Below are positions 1 through 7,599 of a stretch of 33,452 bases of DNA, in pieces (positions within the stretch are counted from its first letter, which is position 1; the number at the start of each line of letters is the position of its first letter). Location: NCBI GenBank assembly GCA_014762755.1, contig JABURI010000273.1, positions 1-33,452 of the forward strand, given 5' to 3'. The DNA is from Marinobacter sp. Its GTDB lineage: Bacteria > Pseudomonadota > Gammaproteobacteria > Pseudomonadales > Oleiphilaceae. The notes under the pieces are model-generated. The model was not told where the DNA came from. It did not search any database and saw only the letters and a program-made list of their open reading frames with translations. The position numbers and the translations under genes are program-made.

Positions 1-224
1 GGTTTCACCTGCCAGCCGCTGCGGAACAGCACCTCCACGTAGCCTTCCCGCTGCAGCCGGTACAGGGCCTCCCGCACCGGCGTGCGGCTGGCGTTCAGGC
101 GCGTTCCGACGTCCCCCTCGCTGAACTTGTCACCGGGAATCAACCGGAACTCGAAGATGTCGTCCTTCAGGGCCTCGTAGACCCTGTCCGCCATGGACTC
201 TTTGCGTTTGCCGTTTGCTGCCAT
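1..224 (-). CDS. GntR-family transcriptional regulator (partial, N-terminal part)
   Basis: The 74 visible residues contain the winged-helix DNA-binding domain of a GntR regulator, with the typical run DRVYEALKDDI, then LIPGDKFSEGDVG and the recognition-helix motif NASRTPVREAL. The C-terminal ligand domain lies outside the window, so the subfamily (FCD/FadR is most likely) is inferred. The ATG overlaps the TGA of urea carboxylase by one base (TGATG), which indicates translational coupling in an atzF-uca-gntR operon. It is the obvious candidate for local control of urea use, probably answering to an intermediate such as allophanate. The effector itself cannot be read from the sequence. Confidence 0.9.
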   Translation of the reverse strand, partial: MAANGKRKESMADRVYEALKDDIFEFRLIPGDKFSEGDVGTRLNASRTPVREALYRLQREGYVEVLFRSGWQVK

Positions 225-3200
225 CAGATTTCAATACTCAACAGGGGTTCTCCCGGCGTGACCGCCTTACCCGGTTCCACATGCATGGCACTGATCTTCC
301 CGGCCAGGGTCGCATTCACCTCGAACTCCATCTTCATGGCCTCGACGATCATCAACGGATCACCCTCGGCCACGGTATCCCCCGGCTTCACCAGGCACTT
401 CCAGATATTGCCGGCGATCTCCGCGCTGACCAGTTCACCGAACTTTTCCAGATCGGAGGCATCGGCCTTCGGAGGCTCCTTGGCCAGCCGGTCCAGTTCC
501 TTCGCCTCGCTCTCTTTCCACAGCGCCACCTCCTTAGCATAGGCCGCCTTCTGCATTTCCCGGAAGTCGGCAATGGAATCGGCGTTGGCATCCAGGAAAG
601 CCTGGTGGGATTTCAGATCGAAGGTTTCCTCCTCGATTTTAATGGTCAGCTTGCCGGCCCGGAACTGGTCCCGCATCTCGGTCAGCTCGTCTTCGGTCAC
701 CGGGTAGTAGCAGACCTGATCGAAGAACCGCAGCAGCCAGGGCGCGCCTTCGGCGAACTGTGGATTCTTCAGGTACTTGTTCCAGATCGGCAGGGTGCGG
801 CCCACCAGCTGATAGCCACCCGGCGAATCCATACCGTAGATGCACATGTACACGCCGCCGATACCCACGGTGCCTTCGGCGGTGTAGGTCCGGGCCGGGT
901 TGTACTTGGAGGTGAGCAGGCGGTGCCTCGGGTCCAGTGGCACGGCGCACGGGGCACCGAGGTAGACATCCCCGAGGCCCAGCACCAGGTAGCGCGCCGA
1001 GAACAGCACATCGCGGACGTCCTCCCGGCTGGGCAGGCCGTTGATGCGCTGCATGAAGTCCACGTTGTTCGGCAGCCAGGGCGCGGTGTCGCGCACCGAC
1101 TGGCGGTACTTGTCCACGGCCTCCAGGGTGGCGCTGTCCTCAAAGGCCATGGGCAGATGGATGACCCGGCTGCGCACCTTGAGCTCGTCCGTGGGCGGCA
1201 GGGTACCCTCCAGGTCGAGCAGGTATTCCATCAGCGATTGCTGCGGCAGGATGCGGGAATCGTAGCGCAGCTGCAGCGAGCGCACCCCGGGCGAGAGCTC
1301 CAGCAGCCCTTTTGGTTGGACATCGGCAATGGCTTCCATCAGGGCATGGATGCGCATGCGCACGCCCAGGTCCATCACGTTGGGGCCATATTCCAGCAGG
1401 ATGTACTGGTCGCCGGCCTGGCGGTAAGTCACTTCCGGCCGGCCTTCGGTCTCATCGAGGTGCGCGAGGATAGTGGCCGAGAGATCGTTGACCGGGGCCA
1501 GTTCCGGTGCGACCAGATCGACCACTGGCGGTGCCATCAGGCTCTTGATTGCCAGCTCCTGACGTTCGGACAGCTTCACCGCTGTGTCATAGTCGATGGG
1601 CACAAAGCGGATGGTGTCGCCGGGCTTCACCTGGCCCACCTTCCACAGTTCGGCCTTGGCGATGGTGACCGGGCATACGAAGCCACCCAGGCTGGGGCCG
1701 TCCTTGGTCAGGATCACCGGCATGTCACCGGTGAAGTTGATGGAGCCGATGGCGTATTCGCAATCGTGGATGTTGGACGGATGCAGGCCTGCCTCGCCAC
1801 CGTCCTCCCGGGTGAATTCCGGCTTGGGTCCGTTCAGGCGGATGCCCAGGCGGTTGGAGTTGTAGTGCACCTCCCAGTCCTGTTCGAAGAACTTCTCGAT
1901 GGATTTCTCGGTGAAGAAATCCGGGGCGCCGTGGGGGCCATAGAGCACGCCGATTTCCCAGTGGTCCGGATAGTCCGGAACCAGGTCCGGATCGGCCGGC
2001 GCGGGATCGTGGGTCGGCCCTGGAGTGGTGCAGGCCGGCAGCTCGATCTGGCTGATGCCGAGCATGTCGCCCGGGCGCAGGGGCCGGCCGCCGTGGCCGC
2101 CAAACTGGCCGAGGGCGAAGGTGGAGCGGCTGCCCAGGTACACGGGCACGTCAAAGCCACCGCGCACCGCCAGGTAGGTGCGGCAGCCCTTGATGGCCTT
2201 GCCCACGGCGAGGGTCTGGCCGGCCTTTACGTGGATCGGTTTCCAGAACTCTACGGGTCTGTCATCCAGGGTGGCGTCGGTCAGCGCACCGGTAAGCGCC
2301 ACCACCGAGTCCTTGTGGAACTTCAGGCTGGGGCCAATGAGCGTGGCTTCCAGGCCCGCCGCGTCGTTGTGGTTACCGACGATCCGGTTGGCGATACGGA
2401 AGGCGTAATCGTCCATGGGACCACTGGGCGGTACGCCGATGTTCCAGTAACCCACACGGCCCGGATAATCCTGCACCGTGGTGTAGGTGCCCGGCTTGAC
2501 CACCTCCGCCACGGACGGCTTGAACTCGAAGCTTTCCAGGGCACGGGTGGAAACGATGCCATCCTCGAAGCTCTTCTGGGCGACCACCTGGCGCAGGTAA
2601 TCCAGGTTGGTGGCGATGCCCATCAGGCGGGTTTCGGCCAGGGCGGCGCGGAGTTTCGCCAGGGCGTCGTCCCGGTCCTTGCCGTGCACGATCAGCTTGG
2701 CAATCATGGGGTCGTAGTGAGCCGAGACCTCGCTGCCGTTTTCCACCCAGGTATCGATGCGCACGCCCTCTTGCGGCCAGTGCACGTCCGTCAGTTCGCC
2801 GGGGGAGGGCTGGAAATCCTTGAGCGGGTCCTCGGCGTAGATCCTCACTTCCATGGATGCGCCGTTCAGGGTGGGCTCGAAGCTCGCCAGATCCGGGCTT
2901 TCACCGGCGGCGATCTTCAGCATCCATTCGATCAGGTCCAGGCCGGTGACGGATTCGGTGACCGGGTGCTCCACTTGCAGGCGGGTGTTCACTTCCAGGA
3001 AGTAGAATTCATCCCGGTCGGCGTCGTAGATGTATTCCACGGTGCCGGCGGAGCGGTAATTGACGGACTGACCGAGGGAGACGGCGGCATCCAGCATCGC
3101 CTGGCGGGTCGCCGCCGGCAGCCTCGGGGCCGGGGTTTCTTCCACCACCTTCTGGTTGCGCCGCTGCAGGGAGCAGTCCCGTTCACTCAGGGCGACCACG

Positions 3201-3856
3201 TTGCCCTGACCGTCGCCGAAGATCTGTACTTCCACATGGCGGGCCCGGGCGATGAAACGCTCCAGGAATACCCCACTGTCATTGAAGAAACTCTTGCCCA
3301 GGCGCTGGACGGACTCGAAGGCCACTTCCAGGTCGGTCGGATTCTCGCAGCGGGTCAGGCCGATGCCACCACCACCGGCGGTGCTCTTCAGCATTACCGG
3401 ATAGCCCAGGTTGTCGGCGGTTTGCAGGGCCTCTTCCAGGCTCTCCAGCAACCCACTGCCCGGCGCCAGCGGTACACCGGCGGCCTGTGCCAGCTCCCGC
3501 GCCCGGTGCTTCAGGCCGAATTCCCGCATCTGCTCCGGGGTGGGGCCGATGAACACTATGCCCTCGGCCTCGCAGGTCTCGGCGAAGTCCGCGTTCTCGG
3601 AGAGGAAACCGTACCCCGGAATAATCGCCTCCGCGCCAGTCTGCTTTGCTGCCGCCAGAATCTGGCCCTTGTCCAGGTAGGTCTCGCTGGCACCCTTGCC
3701 CGACAACGCCACCGCCTCATCGGCGCTGGTCACGTGCAGGCTGTGGCGATCCTCATGGGAATGCACCGCCACACTGGCCACGCCCATGGCCTTGAGCGTG
3801 CGAATGGTACGGACCGCGATCTCGCCGCGGTTGGCGATCAGAACTTTGGAAAACAT
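224..3856 (-). CDS. uca: Urea carboxylase (biotin-dependent)
   Basis: This 1210-residue enzyme carboxylates urea to allophanate using ATP and bicarbonate. Domains in order are biotin carboxylase (about 1-450, starting FSKVLIANRGEIAVR, with the ATP-grasp glycine loop GGGGIGL), the carboxyltransferase halves of KipA/AHS2 type (about 460-780) and KipI/AHS1 type (about 800-1010), a linker, and a biotinyl domain with EAMKM (biotin Lys near 1175). The length is as expected for bacterial stand-alone urea carboxylases. AGGAG lies about 9 bases before the ATG. It follows atzF on the same strand and overlaps the GntR gene. Close homologues are guanidine carboxylases. The adjacent urea transporter, and the lack of visible cgdA/cgdB, favour urea, but this is inference. 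Confidence 0.95.
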   Translation of the reverse strand: MFSKVLIANRGEIAVRTIRTLKAMGVASVAVHSHEDRHSLHVTSADEAVALSGKGASETYLDKGQILAAAKQTGAEAIIPGYGFLSENADFAETCEAEGIVFIGPTPEQMREFGLKHRARELAQAAGVPLAPGSGLLESLEEALQTADNLGYPVMLKSTAGGGGIGLTRCENPTDLEVAFESVQRLGKSFFNDSGVFLERFIARARHVEVQIFGDGQGNVVALSERDCSLQRRNQKVVEETPAPRLPAATRQAMLDAAVSLGQSVNYRSAGTVEYIYDADRDEFYFLEVNTRLQVEHPVTESVTGLDLIEWMLKIAAGESPDLASFEPTLNGASMEVRIYAEDPLKDFQPSPGELTDVHWPQEGVRIDTWVENGSEVSAHYDPMIAKLIVHGKDRDDALAKLRAALAETRLMGIATNLDYLRQVVAQKSFEDGIVSTRALESFEFKPSVAEVVKPGTYTTVQDYPGRVGYWNIGVPPSGPMDDYAFRIANRIVGNHNDAAGLEATLIGPSLKFHKDSVVALTGALTDATLDDRPVEFWKPIHVKAGQTLAVGKAIKGCRTYLAVRGGFDVPVYLGSRSTFALGQFGGHGGRPLRPGDMLGISQIELPACTTPGPTHDPAPADPDLVPDYPDHWEIGVLYGPHGAPDFFTEKSIEKFFEQDWEVHYNSNRLGIRLNGPKPEFTREDGGEAGLHPSNIHDCEYAIGSINFTGDMPVILTKDGPSLGGFVCPVTIAKAELWKVGQVKPGDTIRFVPIDYDTAVKLSERQELAIKSLMAPPVVDLVAPELAPVNDLSATILAHLDETEGRPEVTYRQAGDQYILLEYGPNVMDLGVRMRIHALMEAIADVQPKGLLELSPGVRSLQLRYDSRILPQQSLMEYLLDLEGTLPPTDELKVRSRVIHLPMAFEDSATLEAVDKYRQSVRDTAPWLPNNVDFMQRINGLPSREDVRDVLFSARYLVLGLGDVYLGAPCAVPLDPRHRLLTSKYNPARTYTAEGTVGIGGVYMCIYGMDSPGGYQLVGRTLPIWNKYLKNPQFAEGAPWLLRFFDQVCYYPVTEDELTEMRDQFRAGKLTIKIEEETFDLKSHQAFLDANADSIADFREMQKAAYAKEVALWKESEAKELDRLAKEPPKADASDLEKFGELVSAEIAGNIWKCLVKPGDTVAEGDPLMIVEAMKMEFEVNATLAGKISAMHVEPGKAVTPGEPLLSIEI

Positions 3857-3879
3857 GGTTTGGAATCTCCTGTGAACCC

Positions 3880-3909
3880 GGGGTCAGATGAACGAGTTCA
3901 TCAGACCCC
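3880..3909. repeat. REP-like inverted repeat, copy 1
   Basis: A 14-bp arm GGGGTCAGATGAAC and its near-complement (one mismatch) surround a 2-base loop. It is the first of three related palindromes between uca and atzF, and lies 24 bases upstream of the uca start, so it would sit in the uca leader if transcription comes from atzF. Confidence 0.75.
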
Positions 3910-3917
3910 TGAACCTC

Positions 3918-3953
3918 GGGGTCTGAAGAAAGCTTTCTTCTGACCCCTTTTTT
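3918..3953 (+). repeat. REP-like inverted repeat, copy 2, with T tract
   Basis: The arms start GGGGTCTGAAGAAAG and end CTTTCTTCTGACCCC, forming a near-perfect hairpin followed by six T on the plus strand. It resembles a plus-strand rho-independent terminator, but it lies inside the minus-strand atzF-uca transcript. A role in mRNA stability or in blocking antisense transcription is possible. Confidence 0.65.
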
Positions 3954-3995
3954 ATCTTTCGTGCTTGATGGTTGGCTGGTGGTGAAGTGGCGAAC

Positions 3996-4029
3996 ATGGG
4001 GTCAGATGAACAAGTTCATCTGACCCCAT
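3996..4029. repeat. REP-like inverted repeat, copy 3 (perfect)
   Basis: The 16-bp perfect arms ATGGGGTCAGATGAAC and GTTCATCTGACCCCAT surround an AA loop. It lies 9 bases past the atzF stop and could act as a 3'-end stabiliser or weak terminator between atzF and uca. Confidence 0.75.
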
Positions 4030-4037
4030 CTTCACCG

Positions 4038-5867
4038 TCAGCCACCCTCACTCGCGGCCTTAACAAACGCCCGCCAACCTCCGAACTCAGTCACATCCCT
4101 AGCCCCCTCAAACCCATACCCCTCACAAACAAACCCATTCACCCACCGCCCATCGGCAAGCTCGACATTGCCAATCCCCAGCGGCGCAGGGATCAGATCC
4201 ACAAAGGAACCAAACTCGGAAGCCGCCATTTCCCAGACCTCCACAATGATCTCGGCGCCGTCGGCCTCGACCCGCTTCAGCCCCGGCTTCGGCGGCGTGG
4301 TATTAGGCAGGGCATACAGCCGGTAGCTGGCCGAGGTGGTGGTTTGCTCCAGCAGAGTGGCGTGTCTTTCCGCCAGTTGGGTGTTCAGGGGCATGCCGGA
4401 AAGGTGGGCGCCCACTACTGCCACCTGGATGGTGGGAACGGCCTGTTGGTGAGTAACCACTTCCTTGGGGCGAGGTTTATCTACTGCGCCCAGTGCGGTG
4501 GGGTGGGCATTCAGCCACTGGCTGGCCAGGGTCTGCAGTTCCTTGTCCTTCCAGGCGCCGCTGATGAGGGTGACGCCGAAAGGCACGCCGTCATCCCGGA
4601 ACCCGGCGGGCGCGGCGAGGGCGCTGAAATCGGCGAAGTTGACGAAGTTGGTGTAGGTGCCCAGCTGGCTGTTCAGGGTCACCGGGTCGGCATTCACCGC
4701 CTCGATGGTCGGGGCGGTCGGGGCCGTGGGCACCAGCAGGGCATCGATGTTCCAGAGCAGTTCGTCGATTTCCCGGATCAGCTCTTCCTTGCGGTAGATG
4801 GCGTTGAAGGTGTCGGTGGCGCTGAACTTGCCGGCGTTACGGATGATGCCGGCCACCACTTCGTTCATCTCGGCCTCGTGCTCGGCCATAAACGATTCAA
4901 CCGCGGCATGGCGCTCGGCCACCCAGGGGCCTTCATAGAGCAGGGCGGCCAGCTCCATCATGGGCCCGAAATCCAGCGTCACGATTTCCACATCCTGCTG
5001 CCGCCACTGGCTGATGGCGGTGTTCCAGGCGGCCTCGGCCTGCTGGTCCCCGAAAAACTGCGGTTGTTCGGGAATGGCGATGCGGTGAATCGGCCCCGGC
5101 CGGCGGATAGCGGCGGCATCCATCGGCAATGCGGTCGGTGCCATACGGGAGAACGCATCGGCCGGTTCGAAGCCGGCCATGGCCTCGGACACCACCGAGG
5201 CATCGTTAACCGTCAGCGCGAAAATGGAAACGCAGTCGATGGAGCGGCACGCCGGCACCACGCCCCTGATACTGAACATCCCCTTGGTGGGTTTCAGGCC
5301 CACCAGATTGTTGAGGCCGGCGGGCACGCGACCGGAGCCGGCCGTGTCCGTCCCCAGGGAGAAGGGCACCAGCCCCCTGGCGACGACAGAGGCGGAGCCG
5401 GAACTGGAGCCGCCGCTGACCACCTTCCGGTCAAAGGCATTGGGCACGGCGCCATACGGGGAACGGGTGCCCACCAGGCCGGTCGCGAACTGGTCCAGGT
5501 TGGTCTTGCCGATCAGCACGGCGCCTGCGGCTTTCAGCCTCTCAACGACCGCCGCATCCTCATCCGGGCTATAGGCAAAGGCGGGACAGGCCGCAGTGGT
5601 TTTGAAACCCCTGGCGTCGATGTTGTCCTTCGCCGCGAAAGGAACCCCATAAAGCGGCAACTGGCTGATATCCCCGTCCACCATTTCCAGCTGGTCGGCC
5701 AGCTCGGCCATGGCAAACACGAAGCGGTCATTATTGAGCCAGGAAATCCAGGCAGGGTCCTTTGTATCCAGGTAATCCAGCAGCGAGCCAATCAGTGATT
5801 CCGGTTCGGCTCCTTCTCTATAGGCGTTCTGCCAGTCCTTGATCGTCCATCCGAGAGTTGAAGGCAT
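4038..5867 (-). CDS. atzF: Allophanate hydrolase
   Basis: This 609-residue amidase-signature enzyme hydrolyses allophanate to ammonium and carbon dioxide, the second step of ATP-dependent urea breakdown. The catalytic triad can be read: Lys80 in FAAKDNID, cis-Ser154 in SGGSSSGSAS and nucleophile Ser178 in GTDTAGSGRVPA. The C-terminal part (about 460-609) matches the extra domain of AtzF/DUR1-type enzymes. The length is close to the family norm of about 600. GAGGA precedes the ATG. It is the first gene of the minus-strand operon, read from a near-perfect sigma54 promoter, and is separated from uca by about 180 bases that hold three REP-like hairpins. Confidence 0.94.
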   Translation of the reverse strand: MPSTLGWTIKDWQNAYREGAEPESLIGSLLDYLDTKDPAWISWLNNDRFVFAMAELADQLEMVDGDISQLPLYGVPFAAKDNIDARGFKTTAACPAFAYSPDEDAAVVERLKAAGAVLIGKTNLDQFATGLVGTRSPYGAVPNAFDRKVVSGGSSSGSASVVARGLVPFSLGTDTAGSGRVPAGLNNLVGLKPTKGMFSIRGVVPACRSIDCVSIFALTVNDASVVSEAMAGFEPADAFSRMAPTALPMDAAAIRRPGPIHRIAIPEQPQFFGDQQAEAAWNTAISQWRQQDVEIVTLDFGPMMELAALLYEGPWVAERHAAVESFMAEHEAEMNEVVAGIIRNAGKFSATDTFNAIYRKEELIREIDELLWNIDALLVPTAPTAPTIEAVNADPVTLNSQLGTYTNFVNFADFSALAAPAGFRDDGVPFGVTLISGAWKDKELQTLASQWLNAHPTALGAVDKPRPKEVVTHQQAVPTIQVAVVGAHLSGMPLNTQLAERHATLLEQTTTSASYRLYALPNTTPPKPGLKRVEADGAEIIVEVWEMAASEFGSFVDLIPAPLGIGNVELADGRWVNGFVCEGYGFEGARDVTEFGGWRAFVKAASEGG

Positions 5868-5892
5868 GGTGCATCCTCATGTGCGTTATCAA

Positions 5893-5904
5893 CTTGTATA
5901 CATG
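5893..5904. promoter_or_regulatory. Candidate GntR operator, atzF side
   Basis: CTTGTATACATG has a TGTATACA palindromic core, the form expected for FCD-type GntR regulators. It overlaps the predicted start point of the minus-strand sigma54 promoter, so binding would block atzF-uca. A second CTTGTATAC lies at 6092-6100. Assigning it to the GntR encoded at 1-224 is inference. Confidence 0.5.
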
Positions 5905-5910
5905 AGCAAT

Positions 5911-5926
5911 GGCAATGCCCGTGCCA
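5911..5926 (-). promoter_or_regulatory. Sigma54 promoter for atzF-uca
   Basis: Read on the minus strand this is TGGCACGGGCATTGCC, matching the TGGCACG-N4-TTGC consensus with the GG and GC exactly 10 bases apart. Transcription would start near 5900, about 33 bases before the atzF ATG. It implies RpoN dependence and activation by NtrC under nitrogen limitation. Confidence 0.7.
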
Positions 5927-6002
5927 TTTGCGGATATTTTTTATAAATCCTTTAAAAACAGTGGTTTGATGGGTGGGTGCTGAGATCGGGTCGTTCCAGG
6001 GC

Positions 6003-6019
6003 TGCGCCAACACGGTGCG
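6003..6019. promoter_or_regulatory. Candidate NtrC binding site 1
   Basis: TGCGCCAACACGGTGCG fits the NtrC dyad TGCACCA-N3-TGGTGCA at 11 of 14 fixed positions. It lies about 85-105 bases upstream of the atzF sigma54 promoter and about 120 bases upstream of the urtA one, normal enhancer distances for both. Confidence 0.5.
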
Positions 6020-6021
6020 AA

Positions 6022-6040
6022 TGCACCAAAAATAGCGCCA
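6022..6040. promoter_or_regulatory. Candidate NtrC binding site 2 (half-site strong)
   Basis: TGCACCAAAAATAGCGCCA has one perfect half-site, TGCACCA, and a poor second half. Its centre lies about 20 bases from site 1, on the same helical face, as in tandem NtrC enhancers. Confidence 0.4.
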
Positions 6041-6091
6041 AAAACCCGCGATTTTCCGGGAGGTCATGACCCTCTGGCTGCCGCCTGCCTG

Positions 6092-6103
6092 CTTGTATAC
6101 TAG
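6092..6103. promoter_or_regulatory. Candidate GntR operator, urtA side
   Basis: CTTGTATACTAG shares the nine-base block CTTGTATAC with the site at 5893. It lies about 36 bases upstream of the urtA sigma54 promoter, between it and the NtrC sites, where binding could disturb activator looping. Confidence 0.45.
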
Positions 6104-6138
6104 TTAAGTTGTTGTTTTGTTGGGTTTTAAGGGGGATG

Positions 6139-6154
6139 TGGAACGGCAGATGCA
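6139..6154 (+). promoter_or_regulatory. Sigma54 promoter for urtABCDE
   Basis: TGGAACGGCAGATGCA matches TGGCACG-N4-TTGCA with two mismatches and the exact GG-N10-GC spacing. The start point would be near 6166, giving a leader of about 47 bases before urtA. Confidence 0.6.
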
Positions 6155-6212
6155 CAGGCTCCGGTGCGTTTTACGACGAACTGCAAACCCCACAAAGAAA
6201 AGGACGCACGAC

Positions 6213-7511
6213 ATGAGCATCAAAAAACACGTGAAGCTGGGTCTCTCCGCATTGGCCCTTTCTGTCTCCCTCAATTCGGTAGCTGCAGAGGACCCGATCA
6301 AGGTCGGTATCCTGCACTCCCTCTCCGGCACCATGGCCATCAGTGAGTCGACCCTCAAGGACACCATGCTGATGCTGATCGAAAAGCAGAACGCCGAAGG
6401 TGGCATCCTCGGGCGCCAGCTTGAGCCGGTGGTGGTGGACCCCGCCTCCAACTGGCCGTTGTTTGCCGAGAAGGCCCGCGAGCTGCTGGCCAAGGAAAAG
6501 GTCGACGTGATCTTCGGCAACTGGACCTCGGTGTCCCGCAAGTCCGTATTGCCGGTGGTGGAAGAACTGAACGGTCTGCTGTTTTACCCGGTGCAGTACG
6601 AGGGTGAGGAATCCTCCGAGAACGTCTTCTACACCGGCGCCGCGCCCAACCAGCAGGCGATCCCGGCGGTGGATTACCTGATGAACGAAATCGGCGTCGA
6701 GCGCTGGGTGCTGGCGGGCACCGACTACGTTTACCCGCGGACCACCAACAAGATCCTCGAGACCTACCTCAAGGATGCCGGTGTCTCCGCCGATGACATC
6801 ATGATCAATTACACCCCGTTCGGGCACTCCAACTGGCAGTCCATCGTCTCCGATATCAAGAAGTTCGGCAGCGCGGGCAAGAAGACCGCCGTGGTCTCCA
6901 CCATCAACGGTGACGCCAACGTGCCGTTCTACCGCGAGCTGGCCAACCAGGGCATCGACGCCGCCGACATCCCGGTGGTCGCCTTCTCCGTGGGTGAGCA
7001 GGAACTCTCCGGCATCGACACCGGCCCGCTGGTCGGTCACCTGGCCGCCTGGAACTACTTCATGAGCGTGGACAGCGACGCCAACTACGACTTCATCGAC
7101 GCCTGGGTCGAGCACACCGGCAAGGAAGACGCCGTCACCAATGACCCGATGGAAGCCCACTACATCGGCTTCAACATGTATGTGGAAGCGGTCAAGAAAG
7201 CCGGCACCACCGACGTGGAAGCGGTGAAGGACGCCATCATCGGTGTGGCCGTGCCCAACCTGACCGGCGGCTACGCCACCATGATGCCGAACCACCACAT
7301 CACCAAGCCGGTGCTGATCGGCGAGATCCAGGACAACGGCCAGTTCTCCGTGGTCTGGGAGACCCCGTCCACCGTGGCCGGCGATGCCTGGTCTGACTTC
7401 CTGCCGGGTTCGAAGGACCTGATCAGTGACTGGCGCAAGCCCATGACCTGCGGCAACTTCAACGTGGTCACCGGCAGCTGTGGCGGCAAGGCCGAAGTCG
7501 CCTCCAACTAA
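6213..7511 (+). CDS. urtA: Urea ABC transporter substrate-binding protein
   Basis: This 432-residue periplasmic protein captures urea for the UrtBCDE transporter. The N-terminus is a Sec signal peptide (basic MSIKKHVK, hydrophobic LGLSALALSVSL, cleavage near SVAA-ED). The mature part begins PIKVGILHSLSGTMAISE, which is characteristic of UrtA and of type I Leu/amide-binding proteins. The chosen ATG has AAAGGA upstream. The open frame extends to 6117, but that would put 32 charged residues before the signal peptide and would cover the sigma54 promoter. It is followed by a strong GC-rich hairpin, the usual arrangement when the binding protein must be made in excess over the membrane parts. Confidence 0.94.
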   Translation: MSIKKHVKLGLSALALSVSLNSVAAEDPIKVGILHSLSGTMAISESTLKDTMLMLIEKQNAEGGILGRQLEPVVVDPASNWPLFAEKARELLAKEKVDVIFGNWTSVSRKSVLPVVEELNGLLFYPVQYEGEESSENVFYTGAAPNQQAIPAVDYLMNEIGVERWVLAGTDYVYPRTTNKILETYLKDAGVSADDIMINYTPFGHSNWQSIVSDIKKFGSAGKKTAVVSTINGDANVPFYRELANQGIDAADIPVVAFSVGEQELSGIDTGPLVGHLAAWNYFMSVDSDANYDFIDAWVEHTGKEDAVTNDPMEAHYIGFNMYVEAVKKAGTTDVEAVKDAIIGVAVPNLTGGYATMMPNHHITKPVLIGEIQDNGQFSVVWETPSTVAGDAWSDFLPGSKDLISDWRKPMTCGNFNVVTGSCGGKAEVASN

Positions 7512-7533
7512 GCCAACCGGGTAACACCGCCCG

Positions 7534-7558
7534 GGGCGGGGGCATCTGGCCCCCGCCC
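7534..7558. terminator. GC-rich hairpin between urtA and urtB
   Basis: Perfect 10-bp arms GGGCGGGGGC and GCCCCCGCCC enclose the loop ATCTG. There is no T tract, so it is better read as a partial terminator or 3'-end stabiliser that raises urtA mRNA over the rest of the operon. Confidence 0.6.
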
Positions 7559-7599
7559 ATCCCAGGTTTCAACCCCATCAACAGGACAGGATGCAACAC

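Noticed and set aside
215..3943. Plus-strand open frame of 1242 codons opposite urea carboxylase
   Set aside because: It is the complement of a well-conserved biotin-dependent enzyme in high-GC DNA, where antisense frames stay open by codon bias. The translation is low-complexity His/Gly/Gln-rich with no domain.
3918..3953. Reading this hairpin as a plus-strand gene terminator
   Set aside because: No plus-strand gene ends here, and it belongs to a set of three related palindromes, so a repeat is the simpler explanation.
3972..5798. Plus-strand open frame of 608 codons opposite allophanate hydrolase
   Set aside because: Same codon-bias effect; the minus-strand frame has the full amidase catalytic triad and a promoter.
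5940..6130. Guanidine-I riboswitch in the divergent leader
   Set aside because: I looked for the conserved core of the class and did not see it. The symmetric motifs present are better explained as NtrC, GntR and sigma54 sites.
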